A DNA stretch of 64,000 nucleotides from JACVRW01 sp963808545 (GCA_963808545.1 CAWEGB010000011.1:248001-312000), one strand, 5' to 3'; positions 48,765-57,219 are shown, counted from the stretch's first letter. Notes: a model not told the origin generated them from the sequence alone. A program made the numbers and translations.

Positions 48765-50820
48765 GGCGGTCGAGGAGCGACCATATAGCGAAGACCCCGG
48801 CTCGGTCGCCGGCGACGCGGACCGGCGCGGGGCCGGGCTCCGCGATGTGCTGGAGGCCAACCCGGCGCTCTTCCCCTGCCTGCTCGCGCTCGGCGTGTTC
48901 CTCGCCCTGGGCGCCACCGAGGCCGGGCTCTACCCGGACGCCTGGTACGCCGCTGCCCTGTTCATGGTCGTCCTGGTGGTGGTCACCGCCCTGGCCCTCC
49001 CCGTACCCCGGCCGGGGCGGACGGCTGTGCTTGCCGCGGCCTGCCTCGCGGCGTTCACGGTCTGGGCCTTCGCGTCGGTGGCCTGGGCGGGCGAGCCGGG
49101 CACGGCCTGGGACGGCGCCAACCGCACCCTCCTCTACCTGGCCGCTTTCTGCCTGTTCGCGCTCTGGCCGATGGACGGCCGCGGCGCCACCATCCTGATC
49201 GGTGCGTTCGGACTGGCTCTGGCGGGCATCGGGCTGGTCGAGCTGCTGCGGGTGAACGCCGCCGACCAGGCCGGAACCTTCTTCATCGACGCGCGGCTGG
49301 CCGAGCCCACCGGCTACATGAACGCGAACGCCGCCCTGTGGACGCTCGGGTTGCTGGCCTGCCTGCACCTGGTGTCGCGCCGGGACGTGCATGCGGGGAT
49401 CCGCGGTCTCGCGCTCGGCTCCGCGGGCCTGCTCGGGGCGCTCGCTCTCATGGCCCAGAGCCGGGGCTGGCTGATCGCGCTGCCGCTGGCGCTCCTGATC
49501 CACCTCGTTCTGATGCCCGGCCGGCTGCGGACCCTCGTCTCGACCCTCGCCGTAGCGGCGGGAGTGTTCGCCGTGAGCGGCCCGGTGGTGGCCGTCCACG
49601 ACGAGTTCGACCTGGCGCGCTTCGACGGCCTGGTGGCCGACGCCACCCGCGCGATCCTCATCATGGGAGCCTGCCTCGTGCTCGTGGGTGTGCTCGGCGC
49701 CCTGGCCGACCGGCACGTGTCGGCGGCCGATCCGGCCCCCTCACGCCTGGGCCGGATCGCCGCCCTAGTGGCCGCCGCGCTGGTGCTGATCGCCGTGGCC
49801 GGCGTGGCGGTGGCGTCGAGTGACCGCCTGAGCCGCGAGTGGGACCAGTTCAAGGGGGGCGATCAGCAGGCGGGCATCGGGGAGTCGCGTTTCACCACCG
49901 CGGGAGGGAGCAACCGCTACGACTTCTGGGTCGTCTCCTGGGAGGCCCTGAAGGAGCACCCGGTGGGCGGTCTCGGGATGGACAACTTCCAGGCGGAGTA
50001 CCTGCGGGAGGGGATGAGCGAGGAGCAGCCTCGCTTTGCCCACTCGCTCGAGATGGGGGTTCTCGCTCAGACGGGGCTCGTGGGAGCGCTGCTCTTCCTG
50101 GGTTGGATCCTGGGCGGCCTCCTTGGCGGCGTGGCCGCCCTGCGGGCGCCTCCGGCCCGGGCCGCCGCGGCCGGCGTCCTGACGCTGTTCGCCTACTGGT
50201 TCCTCCACGCCAGCGTCGACTGGTTCTGGGAGCTGCCCGGGCTCACCGGCCCGGCGGTCGCGGCCCTGGGCATGGGAACCGCTCTCGCCCCGCGCACGCA
50301 GGCCGACCGCGCCGCCGCCCCGCGGCGCATGCCCCGGGCGGTGGCGGCCGGTGTCGTCGTGGCCGGGGTGGTGGCGTTCCTGGTGCTCGGCGCGACCTGG
50401 GTCGCCGAGCTCGAGATCGAACGCGCCAGCAGCGGTTGGCGCTCGGATCCGGAGCTGGCCTTCGACCGGCTCGAGCGCGCCGAGAGCCTCAACCCCCTCT
50501 CGGCGAAGGCGCAGCTCACCGCCGGAACGATCGCCGCACGGCTGGGACGGCGCGACGACGCCGAACGCTGGTTCGACGCGGCCCTGGAACGCGAGCCCGA
50601 CAATGCGTACACGCTGCTCGAGCTCGGGGTGATCGAGGGCGAGCTGGGCCGGGAGGCGCGCTCCGAGGCCCTGCTGACACGCGCGGCCGAGGCCCATCCT
50701 CGCGATGTCGTGACCCTGCGGGCGCTGCGCGCCGTCCGCGGCGGACGACCGCTCAGCCTGCGCGCCGTGAACGCGGCCATTCTGCGTCGCAGCGTCCGTT
50801 TGGGCAGCCACAACCAATAA
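48763..50820 (+). CDS. O-antigen ligase/polymerase-like membrane protein with C-terminal TPRs
   Basis: 685 residues from ATG 48763 (GAGGAGC ribosome site; a TTG at 48754 also opens the frame). About 12 helices, then the Wzy_C/O-antigen ligase segment GGSNRYDFWVVSWEALKEHP, VGGLGMDNFQAEYLREGMSE and PRFAHSLEMGVLAQTGLVGA, including the conserved His in RFAHS. The last 150 residues are tetratricopeptide repeats (AFDRLERAESLNPLSAKAQL, DAERWFDAALEREPDNAYTL, ARSEALLTRAAEAHPRDVVT). Fusion of a ligase-like domain to TPRs is typical of glycan polymerases that are secretion linked. It heads the polysaccharide region. Confidence 0.88.
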   Translation: MAVEERPYSEDPGSVAGDADRRGAGLRDVLEANPALFPCLLALGVFLALGATEAGLYPDAWYAAALFMVVLVVVTALALPVPRPGRTAVLAAACLAAFTVWAFASVAWAGEPGTAWDGANRTLLYLAAFCLFALWPMDGRGATILIGAFGLALAGIGLVELLRVNAADQAGTFFIDARLAEPTGYMNANAALWTLGLLACLHLVSRRDVHAGIRGLALGSAGLLGALALMAQSRGWLIALPLALLIHLVLMPGRLRTLVSTLAVAAGVFAVSGPVVAVHDEFDLARFDGLVADATRAILIMGACLVLVGVLGALADRHVSAADPAPSRLGRIAALVAAALVLIAVAGVAVASSDRLSREWDQFKGGDQQAGIGESRFTTAGGSNRYDFWVVSWEALKEHPVGGLGMDNFQAEYLREGMSEEQPRFAHSLEMGVLAQTGLVGALLFLGWILGGLLGGVAALRAPPARAAAAGVLTLFAYWFLHASVDWFWELPGLTGPAVAALGMGTALAPRTQADRAAAPRRMPRAVAAGVVVAGVVAFLVLGATWVAELEIERASSGWRSDPELAFDRLERAESLNPLSAKAQLTAGTIAARLGRRDDAERWFDAALEREPDNAYTLLELGVIEGELGREARSEALLTRAAEAHPRDVVTLRALRAVRGGRPLSLRAVNAAILRRSVRLGSHNQ

Positions 50821-50862
50821 ATCCAGCTAAAACCGCGATAAAGATGCTGGCTTTCCGCCGAA

Positions 50863-50966
50863 CCTCGTGTTACAAAGGATCACGAGGCGTCGTCCGCGAC
50901 CCGCGGGCCCTTGGTCGTGATGGACACGCTTCCTAACTCAGTAGGCGGGGGCAGACTGTGTCCATC
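50863..50966 (+). ncRNA. Structured 5' leader of the LPFTG protein gene, class unknown
   Basis: Two perfect inverted repeats lie in the 190-base gap: CCTCGTG/CACGAGG (50863-50887) and GATGGACAC/GTGTCCATC (50919-50966, 9 bp). The latter encloses a small CCTA/TAGG hairpin. Inside is CTAACTCAGTAGGCG (50933-50947), differing in one base from CTAACTCCGTAGGCG, the conserved 3' element of the c-di-AMP riboswitch at 57 kb. The other parts of that riboswitch are missing. The first hairpin could end transcription of the upstream gene; the second looks like a regulatory leader. No known family is matched. Confidence 0.45.
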
Positions 50967-51011
50967 GGACCAGGCTTGCCACCTCTAATCCCCCCGAGAA
51001 TGAAGGCGGAA

Positions 51012-51314
51012 ATGAAGACACGACTGACATCCATACTCGCGATCCTTGTCGTCGCGCTCGTCGTGGCTGCGCCTGCGTTCGCGCAGACCGCGAGCCAGAG
51101 CGGCTACAGCGGCCCGGGTGGCCAGGTGCAGGCCCAGATCGACGATGAGTCGAACGCCCCGGTGGCTGTGACCGAGGGTGGCGGCGGAGGCGGCGGCAGC
51201 CTTCCCTTCACCGGCCTCGACGTGGCCCTGCTCGCCGGAGCCGGACTGCTCCTCGTGGGCGCGGGCATCGGCATGCGGCGCCTCACGCGGGCACCCGGCG
51301 CCGGCACCGCCTGA
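51012..51314 (+). CDS. Small secreted LPXTG-type surface protein (sortase substrate)
   Basis: About 100 residues. The signal peptide is KTRLTSILAILVVALVVAAP with a cut after AFA. The mature part is a short flexible segment (QTASQSGYSGPGGQVQAQID) and a glycine run. It ends in a classic cell-wall sorting signal: SLPFTGLDV, a hydrophobic helix (ALLAGAGLLLVGAGIG) and MRRLTRAPG. The LPFTG codons are 51201-51215. There is room for only about 40 mature residues, so it may be a surface peptide or a tether. ATG 51012 has AAGGCGG upstream; ATG 51000 is also in frame. A sortase gene lies nearby at 48017. Confidence 0.85.
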   Translation: MKTRLTSILAILVVALVVAAPAFAQTASQSGYSGPGGQVQAQIDDESNAPVAVTEGGGGGGGSLPFTGLDVALLAGAGLLLVGAGIGMRRLTRAPGAGTA

Positions 51315-51352
51315 TCGCGGTAGGTTCCACTCCGACAAGCTGAATTTGATGA

Positions 51353-51379
51353 CCGGTGCGGCGCTTGGCGCCGCACCGG
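51353..51379 (+). terminator. Strong intrinsic-type hairpin
   Basis: A perfect 12-bp stem, CCGGTGCGGCGC / GCGCCGCACCGG, with a TTG loop sits 39 bases after the LPFTG gene stop and 26 bases before the sugar-transferase start. There is no T-run. Likely ends the short surface-protein transcript. Confidence 0.7.
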
Positions 51380-51404
51380 CCGTCCTAAACCTGGAAGCGC
51401 GCAC

Positions 51405-52910
51405 GTGGCTCAGGTCGATCATGCGCACCTCGGCAGTGGAACACCCATAGAGGCCCTCGAGGCGATCGAGGAGGCCGCGCAGAGTCATCCTGCGCGGCGA
51501 CGGCTGTTTCACGGCCGTGGCTGGGTGCTGCTTCGCCTGGCGACCGACGTCCTGCTGGTGGTGCTCGGCACGGCCACGGCCATCGTCGGCGCCCCCGACG
51601 CCCAGACCCAGGGCGAGGCCGTCGGCCTCGTGTGGCTGTTCCCACCGCTCGTGCTCGTCCTGATGGCAGCCTGGGGCCTGTACAAGGACACGATCCAGCT
51701 GCGGGCCTACGAGGGCGTCGGCCAGGTGGTGGGCGCCACCTCGCTCGCCGCCGTTGCGCTCATCGCGGGCGTCGCCCTGCTCTACGCCGACGCCGAGCCG
51801 GCGCCCCTGGTGGGGCGAGCCTGGGCGTTCGGGACCTTGTATCTCGTGGCCGGCCGGCTGCTCCTGGGCTGGGCCCATCGCCGGGCGCGCATGACCCGCC
51901 TGGCGGCCAAGCCGACGCTGATCGTCGGCGCCGGGGAGGTCGGTGCCCACGTCGAGCGGCGCCTGCTGGGCCAGCCGCAGCTCGGGCTCTACCCGGTGGG
52001 CTACCTCGACGCCGACCCGCTGCCCGACGACATGGTGCCGGGACGGGTCTCACCGGTACTGGGCACCCCCGCCGACCTGGCCGAGGTGGCGCGCGAGACC
52101 CACGCCGAGCACGTCGTGCTCGGTTTCAGCTCCGCTCCCGACCGGCTGTTGATCCCCCTGGTGCGCGAATGCGAGGCGCTTGGCCTCAAGGTCTCGATCG
52201 TGCCGAGGCTGTTCGAGAGCGTGAACGTCCACGTGTCGCTCGAGCATCTCGGCGGCCTGCCCCTGTTCGGGCTCCACACCATCGATCCGAAGGGCTGGCA
52301 GTTCACCATCAAGCACGTGATGGACCGTCTCCTGGCGGGGGCCGGGGTGCTGGTCTTCTCGCCGCTGCTGCTGGGCCTCGCGCTGGCGGTGAGGATCTCC
52401 TCCCCCGGTCCCCTGTTGTTTCGCCAACGGCGTATCGGGCGCGACGGGCGCGACTTCGAGATGCTCAAGTTCCGCTCGATGCGGATCGTGGAGACGATCA
52501 CCGATCCCGCGAACTCGAGCAACGTCGTGGCGCTGCACCCGGACGTCGGCCCCGGCGGCGTGGAGGGCGCCGACCGGCGGACCCGCATCGGGACTCTCAT
52601 GCGCCGTACCTCACTGGACGAGCTGCCTCAGCTGCTGAACGTGGTGCGCGGCGAGATGAGCCTGGTGGGGCCGCGGCCCGAGCGACCGGAGTTCGTGGAC
52701 CTGTTCGGTTCGCGAATCGCGCGTTACTCCGACCGCCACCGCGTCAAGTCGGGGATCACCGGCTGGGCGCAGGTGCACGGCCTGCGCGGCAAGACCTCGC
52801 TGGCGGACCGGGTCGAGTGGGACAACTACTACATCGAGAACTGGTCACTCGGCCTCGACATCAAGATCCTGGTGATGACGCTGGGCGCCATCCTGCACCG
52901 GGCCGAATGA
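51405..52910 (+). CDS. Polyprenyl-phosphate sugar-1-phosphate transferase (initiating glycosyltransferase)
   Basis: Loads the first sugar phosphate on the undecaprenyl carrier. 501 residues: about four N-terminal helices (VLLVVLGTATAIVGA, WLFPPLVLVLMAAWGLYKD), a Rossmann-like CoA-binding region (TLIVGAGEVGAHVERRLLGQ), another helix and the catalytic domain with SSPGPLLFRQRRIGRDGRDF, EMLKFRSMRIVE, DELPQLLNVVRGEMSLVGPR, PERPEFVDLF and GITGWAQVHGLRGKTSLADR. It starts with GTG 51405. The adjacent sugar-nucleotide genes support polysaccharide synthesis. The acceptor is a membrane lipid, so the protein acts in the inner membrane. Confidence 0.95.
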   Translation: MAQVDHAHLGSGTPIEALEAIEEAAQSHPARRRLFHGRGWVLLRLATDVLLVVLGTATAIVGAPDAQTQGEAVGLVWLFPPLVLVLMAAWGLYKDTIQLRAYEGVGQVVGATSLAAVALIAGVALLYADAEPAPLVGRAWAFGTLYLVAGRLLLGWAHRRARMTRLAAKPTLIVGAGEVGAHVERRLLGQPQLGLYPVGYLDADPLPDDMVPGRVSPVLGTPADLAEVARETHAEHVVLGFSSAPDRLLIPLVRECEALGLKVSIVPRLFESVNVHVSLEHLGGLPLFGLHTIDPKGWQFTIKHVMDRLLAGAGVLVFSPLLLGLALAVRISSPGPLLFRQRRIGRDGRDFEMLKFRSMRIVETITDPANSSNVVALHPDVGPGGVEGADRRTRIGTLMRRTSLDELPQLLNVVRGEMSLVGPRPERPEFVDLFGSRIARYSDRHRVKSGITGWAQVHGLRGKTSLADRVEWDNYYIENWSLGLDIKILVMTLGAILHRAE

Positions 52911-52911
52911 A

Positions 52912-54042
52912 TCAGCCGCGCCCCCGGGCGGCCTCGATCACCGTCTCCACGTCTGCGTCGCTCATACCCGCCGAGATCGGGAGTGCGCAGTGGCGGAAGG
53001 CGGCCTCCTCCACTCTCGGCAGCGAGAGCCCGGGATAGGCCTCGCGGTAGGTGGAGAAGTCCGACAGCGGCGGATACCAGGTGGTCTGCACCCCGTCGGC
53101 CTCGAGCCGCGCGCGGAACGCGTCGCGGGCGGCCATGTCGGGAAGCAGCACCGGAAAGGCGAAGTGCGCGGAGCGCTCCACCTGCTCGTCGCTCCATGCC
53201 AGCTCGAGGCCTGGCACCTCCCCCAGGCCCTGACGGTAGGCGCGGGCCACCTTGCGGCGAGCCTCGATGTCCACGTCGAGCCGGGGCAGCCGTGAGAGGC
53301 CGAGCGCTGCTCGCGGCTCGTCCATTCTGTAGTTGAAGCCGATGTCCACGATGTCGTAGGACTCTGCGTGTCCGCGGTGGCGGTCCCAGGTCACGCTCGT
53401 CATGGCGTGAGAGCGCAGCGAGCGCACCTTGGCGGCGATGGCCTCGTCGTCGGTGATCACGGCGCCGCCCTCGCCCACGCAGAGCTGACTCCTCGAGGAG
53501 AACGACAGGCAGCCGGCGTGGCCGACGGTGCCCGCCGGTCGCCCATCGCCGACCACCGCGGTGATCGCCTCGGCGCAGTCCTCGATCAGAATCAGGCCGC
53601 GCTCGTCGCACAGGGCACGGAGCGGCTCGACCTCGGCGGGGTAGCCGCAGAAGTGGACCGCCATCACGGCCTTGGTGCGCTCTCCTATACGGGCGCGCAC
53701 ATCGTCGACGTCGATGTTCATGTCATGCGGACCGGCGATCTCGCACAGCACCGGCTCGGCGCCGCAGTAGCGCGCCGCGCTGGCACTGGCGACGAAGGTG
53801 AGGCCGGGCACGATCATCTCGTCGCCGGGTCCGAGCCCCACGGCAAGGCAGGTGAGATGGAGCGCCGCCGTCCCGCTCGACACCGTCACGACGTGGCCGA
53901 CCCCGAGCCGCTCGGCCAGGGCGGCCTCCAGGGCCTGGATGCGAGGACCCATCGTGAGCCAGCCGCTCTCCAGGCAGTCGAGCACGGCCCGCACGTCCTC
54001 CTCGGGCACCTCCAGGGTCCTGAGCGGCACACTCGAGGTCAT
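52912..54042 (-). CDS. DegT/DnrJ/EryC1 fold protein lacking the PLP lysine
   Basis: 376 residues of the sugar aminotransferase fold: VSSGTAALHLTCLAVGLGPG, DEMIVPGLTFVASASAARYC, LILIEDCAEAI (Asp that contacts the pyridine N), SFSSRSQLCVGEGGAVITDD and GFNYRMDEPRAALGLSRLPR. In the motif before GEGG, the neighbouring paralogue has SFFSNKILSVGEGG with the Schiff-base Lys; here the same place is Ser (codon AGT), preceded by Arg. The gene is therefore likely not a normal aminotransferase. It may be a dehydratase-like relative (ColD has His here), a regulator or an inactive partner. It overlaps the active paralogue by ATGA. Confidence 0.9.
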   Translation of the reverse strand: MTSSVPLRTLEVPEEDVRAVLDCLESGWLTMGPRIQALEAALAERLGVGHVVTVSSGTAALHLTCLAVGLGPGDEMIVPGLTFVASASAARYCGAEPVLCEIAGPHDMNIDVDDVRARIGERTKAVMAVHFCGYPAEVEPLRALCDERGLILIEDCAEAITAVVGDGRPAGTVGHAGCLSFSSRSQLCVGEGGAVITDDEAIAAKVRSLRSHAMTSVTWDRHRGHAESYDIVDIGFNYRMDEPRAALGLSRLPRLDVDIEARRKVARAYRQGLGEVPGLELAWSDEQVERSAHFAFPVLLPDMAARDAFRARLEADGVQTTWYPPLSDFSTYREAYPGLSLPRVEEAAFRHCALPISAGMSDADVETVIEAARGRG

Positions 54043-55229
54043 TGCGCCTCGAGCGCCGCGGCGAAGGACTTGATCACGTGGTCCTGGGCGCTCTCCGCGA
54101 GATGCGGGTAGAGCGGCAGCGTGATCTCACTGCCGGCGGCGAGCTCGGTGCGGGGCAGGGTCACACCGGGGAAGCGCTCCCGATAGGCCGTGAACTCGTG
54201 CACGGCCGGATAGAGGATGCTCGTTTGCACCCCCCGTTCGCGCAGGCTCGCTCGCACCGCTTTCCGGACTGCGGCGTCCACCATCACGGGCATGACGTAG
54301 CAGGAGGACGCGGACACGTCCTCGTCGCGGTAGGGCACGGTCACGCCCTCCAGCTCGGACAGGCGCGAGCGGTAGCGCTGCACCAGCTCGCGCCGGCGCT
54401 CGATGTCGGCCTCCAGCCGAGGCAGCCGTGACAGCGCCAGGGCGGAGCGGGGCTCGTCGATCCGGTAGTTCCAGCCCAGCTCGATCACGTCGTACTCATC
54501 GGTCCCAGGCGCGCCTCGGCCCCCTGTGCCCCAGGCCATTCCCTGTGAACGCTGGAGCCTGGCGAGCGTCGCCACGGCGTCGTCGTCGGTGGCGAGCAGG
54601 CCGCCCTCCCCCACCGACAGGATCTTGTTGGAGAAGAACGAGAAGCAGCCGGCCAGCCCGAAGGTGCCGAGCATGCGGCCACCCACCTGCGCGCTCGGCG
54701 CGTGGGCCGCGTCCTCGATGAGCGCCAGGTCGTTGTCGTCACAGAGGCGGGCGATCCTCTCGATTGCCACCGGATAGCCGGCGAAATGGACCACCCCCAC
54801 GGCCTTCGTCCTCGGCGTGATCAGAGCCTCGATCGCCTCCGGATCGATGCTCGGGTCCTGGAGTCCGACGATGTCGGCGAACACCGGCGTCGCCCCGCAG
54901 TAGACCACGGCGGACGCCGTGGCCGCAAAGGTGAACGAGGGCACGATCACCTCATCGCCGGGGCCCACGCCCGCGGAGAGATAGGCCAGATGGAGTGCGG
55001 CCGTGCAGCTCGACACGGCCACGGCGTGCCTGGCCCCGACGTGCTCGGCGAAGCGCCGCTCGAACTCCTCCGTGCGCGGCCCCATGCCCAGCCGTCCGCT
55101 CCGCAGGGTCTCGGCCACGGCCTCGAGGTCCTGCGGCTCGAGGCGAAGGTCGAACAGCGGGATCTCGACCTGCTGGGTCTCGGCGCCGGCCACGTGCGGC
55201 ATGTTGACACCCTGCGGCTGTGTCGTCAC
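54039..55229 (-). CDS. DegT/DnrJ/EryC1-family sugar aminotransferase
   Basis: PLP-dependent enzyme of 396 residues that aminates keto-sugar nucleotides. VSSCTAALHLAYLSAGVGPG, DEVIVPSFTFAATASAVVYC, LALIEDAAHAPSAQVGG, GCFSFFSNKILSVGEGGLLA (PLP Lys) and LGWNYRIDEPRSALALSRLP are all intact. ATG 55229. It is the first gene of a two-gene unit with the Lys-less paralogue, about 40% alike by eye. The divergent neighbour is a nucleotide-sugar epimerase. The product is likely an amino-sugar unit for the surface glycan. Confidence 0.93.
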   Translation of the reverse strand: MTTQPQGVNMPHVAGAETQQVEIPLFDLRLEPQDLEAVAETLRSGRLGMGPRTEEFERRFAEHVGARHAVAVSSCTAALHLAYLSAGVGPGDEVIVPSFTFAATASAVVYCGATPVFADIVGLQDPSIDPEAIEALITPRTKAVGVVHFAGYPVAIERIARLCDDNDLALIEDAAHAPSAQVGGRMLGTFGLAGCFSFFSNKILSVGEGGLLATDDDAVATLARLQRSQGMAWGTGGRGAPGTDEYDVIELGWNYRIDEPRSALALSRLPRLEADIERRRELVQRYRSRLSELEGVTVPYRDEDVSASSCYVMPVMVDAAVRKAVRASLRERGVQTSILYPAVHEFTAYRERFPGVTLPRTELAAGSEITLPLYPHLAESAQDHVIKSFAAALEAQ

Positions 55230-55283
55230 GCCCGCTCAGCCCGTAGCATCCGCGCTGCACGGAAGGCGATCCCAGGAGGACCC

Positions 55284-56282
55284 GTGAAAGCTGTCGTCAC
55301 CGGAGGAGCAGGCTACGTCGGCGCCTGCGTGGTCGAGGAGCTTCGCGGGGCGGGTCACGAGGTCCGTGTGCTGGACAGGCTGCTGCACGATCAGGGCGCG
55401 GTGGCGGAATCGCTGGAGGAGGCCGGCGCCGAGCTGATCCGGGGCGACGTGCGCGACGCCGACGCTCGGCGTACCGCGCTGACCGCTGCCGACGCCGTGG
55501 TGCACCTGGCGGCGATCGTGGGCGACCCCGCCTGCGCGCTCGACCCCGAGCTGTCTCAGGAGGTCAACGTCGAGGGCAGTCGCGCCCTCGCGGACGACGC
55601 CGCGGCCCTCGGCGTAGGCCGCTTCGTGTTCGCCTCCACCTGTTCGAACTACGGGCGCATGGACGATCCCACCGTCCCGATCGACGAGACCGGCGTACTC
55701 GCCCCGGTGTCCCTCTACGCCGAGCAGAAGGTGGGCATCGAGAAGGCGCTGCTAGGCGAGCAGCGCGAGGGTCTCGAGCCCACCTGCCTGCGCTTCGCCA
55801 CCGTCTACGGCAAGGCGCCACGGATGCGCTTCGACCTGACCGTGAACGAGTTCACCCGCGACCTGTGGGCCGACCGCCCGCTCGAGGTGTTCGGGGAGCT
55901 CTTCTGGCGCCCCTACGTCCATGCGCGCGACGCCGCCCTGGCGGTGCGCACCGTGCTCGAAGCACCATCCGAACGCACGGCGGGGGCGGTCTTCAACGTC
56001 GGTCACAGCGACGAGAACTACCGCAAGCTCGACCTGGTCGAGGTGATCACCGGCGCCCTCGGCCGCGGCGAGGTGGAGTACGTGAGCCGCAACGAGGATC
56101 CGCGCGACTACAAGGTCAACTTCGACAAGATCCACCGCGAGCTCGGATTCGAGCCGCGGATGCGGGTGCCCGACGGCGTGCGGGAGATGATCGCGGGGCT
56201 CGAGGCCGAGGAGTTCGGGGACCCCTTCGCCCCGATCCACTCCAACCTCGAGTCCGCACGACGCGGCCTGGAGGCCACCTAG
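55284..56282 (+). CDS. NAD-dependent nucleotide-sugar epimerase/dehydratase
   Basis: Extended SDR of 332 residues. GTG 55284 follows a clear AGGAGGA ribosome site. VKAVVTGGAGYVGACVVEEL (Rossmann GxxGxxG), VVHLAAIVGDPACALDP, RFVFASTCSNYGRMDD (catalytic Ser/Thr context) and LYAEQKVGIEKAL (YxxxK) are in place; the C-domain has RPYVHARDAALAVRTVLEAP. The CSNYG and ACALDP patterns resemble CDP/UDP-sugar epimerases in actinobacterial polysaccharide loci. The upstream open frame is artefactual. Exact sugar unknown. Confidence 0.93.
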   Translation: MKAVVTGGAGYVGACVVEELRGAGHEVRVLDRLLHDQGAVAESLEEAGAELIRGDVRDADARRTALTAADAVVHLAAIVGDPACALDPELSQEVNVEGSRALADDAAALGVGRFVFASTCSNYGRMDDPTVPIDETGVLAPVSLYAEQKVGIEKALLGEQREGLEPTCLRFATVYGKAPRMRFDLTVNEFTRDLWADRPLEVFGELFWRPYVHARDAALAVRTVLEAPSERTAGAVFNVGHSDENYRKLDLVEVITGALGRGEVEYVSRNEDPRDYKVNFDKIHRELGFEPRMRVPDGVREMIAGLEAEEFGDPFAPIHSNLESARRGLEAT

Positions 56283-56288
56283 AGACCG

Positions 56289-57026
56289 CTACTCTGCGAC
56301 CTCGAAACCGGGAATGAGCCGAGGCAGCAGCTCCTCGTAGTCCTCCTGGGCCTGCTCGAAGTCGTCGTGGCGCCCGATGTCGAGCCAATAGCCGTCGTAG
56401 AGCCACGATCCCACGGGCGCACCCTGCTCGAGCAGCGCCAGGACGAGGTCCGGCATGTCGAAGCGCTCACCGGCGGGGACCACCGCCAGGGCCCGCGGCT
56501 CCAGGGCGTACACCCCCATGCTGACCACGTAGCCGAGTTCGGGCTTCTCCTCGTAGTCGGTCACCACGTCCACGGCTCGGGTGGTCCCGGCCACGCGCAA
56601 CACTCCGTAGTCGATCGTCACCACGCGGCGGTGCGTCGCGACGGTCATGGCGTTGCCGGCGGCGCGATGGGCATCGAGGAACGAGCGGAAGTCGAGCGTC
56701 GTGAGCAGATCCCCGTTGAGCACCAGGAGAGTGTCGTCGTCGCCGAGCGCCGCCAGCGGCCCCGCGGTACCGAGCGGCTGCGGCTCGTCGTGGTACTCGA
56801 TCTCGACCCCGAAGGTGCTGCCGTCGCCGAACACGGCACGGATGAGGTGTCCCAGGTAGCCCACGGCGAAGGTCAGCCTGGTGAAGCCGGCTGCCGCCAG
56901 CTGCCGGACCAGGATGTCGAGGATCGCCCGGTCGCCGATCGGCATGAGCGGCTTGGGGATCACCGTGGTGAAGGGCGCCAGTCGGCTGCCGCGCCCGCCG
57001 GCCAGGATCACTGCACGATTTGTCAC
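56289..57026 (-). CDS. Sugar-1-phosphate nucleotidyltransferase
   Basis: Activates a sugar-1-phosphate with NTP. 245 residues from GTG 57026: RAVILAGGRGSRLAPFTTVI, PKPLMPIGDRAILDILVRQL, LLVLNGDLLTTLDFRSFLDA (metal Asp in NGD), VSMGVYALEPRAL and SWLYDGYWLDIGRHDDFEQA. The pattern matches GlmU/RmlA-type or mannose-1-phosphate guanylyltransferase-type enzymes of about 240 residues. It converges with the epimerase gene (six-base gap) and probably supplies its substrate. Confidence 0.93.
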   Translation of the reverse strand: MTNRAVILAGGRGSRLAPFTTVIPKPLMPIGDRAILDILVRQLAAAGFTRLTFAVGYLGHLIRAVFGDGSTFGVEIEYHDEPQPLGTAGPLAALGDDDTLLVLNGDLLTTLDFRSFLDAHRAAGNAMTVATHRRVVTIDYGVLRVAGTTRAVDVVTDYEEKPELGYVVSMGVYALEPRALAVVPAGERFDMPDLVLALLEQGAPVGSWLYDGYWLDIGRHDDFEQAQEDYEELLPRLIPGFEVAE

Positions 57027-57082
57027 GGGCGCACATTCTGCCTGCGAACCGTTTAACCTGCACGCCCACATCGCCTAACCGC

Positions 57083-57216
57083 GCGCCGGTCCAGGTCGGC
57101 ACGGGGACGGGGGAACCATTATCTGGGGCGAATCGGCAACGGCCTTCGGGCCTCCGCCGGCGCGCGACTTCTTTCCGCGCGAGCCCGTCAGCTAACTCCG
57201 TAGGCGTTGAGAGAAG
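57083..57216 (+). ncRNA. c-di-AMP riboswitch (ydaO-yuaA type)
   Basis: The leader of the CAP-domain gene has the conserved ydaO blocks in order: GACGGGGGAACC (57106-57117), TGGGGCGAATC (57124-57134), a variable CCTTCGGG hairpin arm, then GAGCCCGTCAGCTAACTCCG and TAGGCG (57181-57206) and GAGAGAAGACG before the ATG. GACGGG pairs with CCCGTC. In actinobacteria this aptamer precedes cell-wall hydrolase and resuscitation-type genes and turns expression off with c-di-AMP. The start codon is four bases past the last block, so control could be at translation. Confidence 0.88.
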
Positions 57217-57219
57217 ACG

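Noticed and set aside
48754..50817. Long frames in other phases within 48.7-50.8 kb
   Set aside because: Compositionally biased shadows of the glycan ligase gene.
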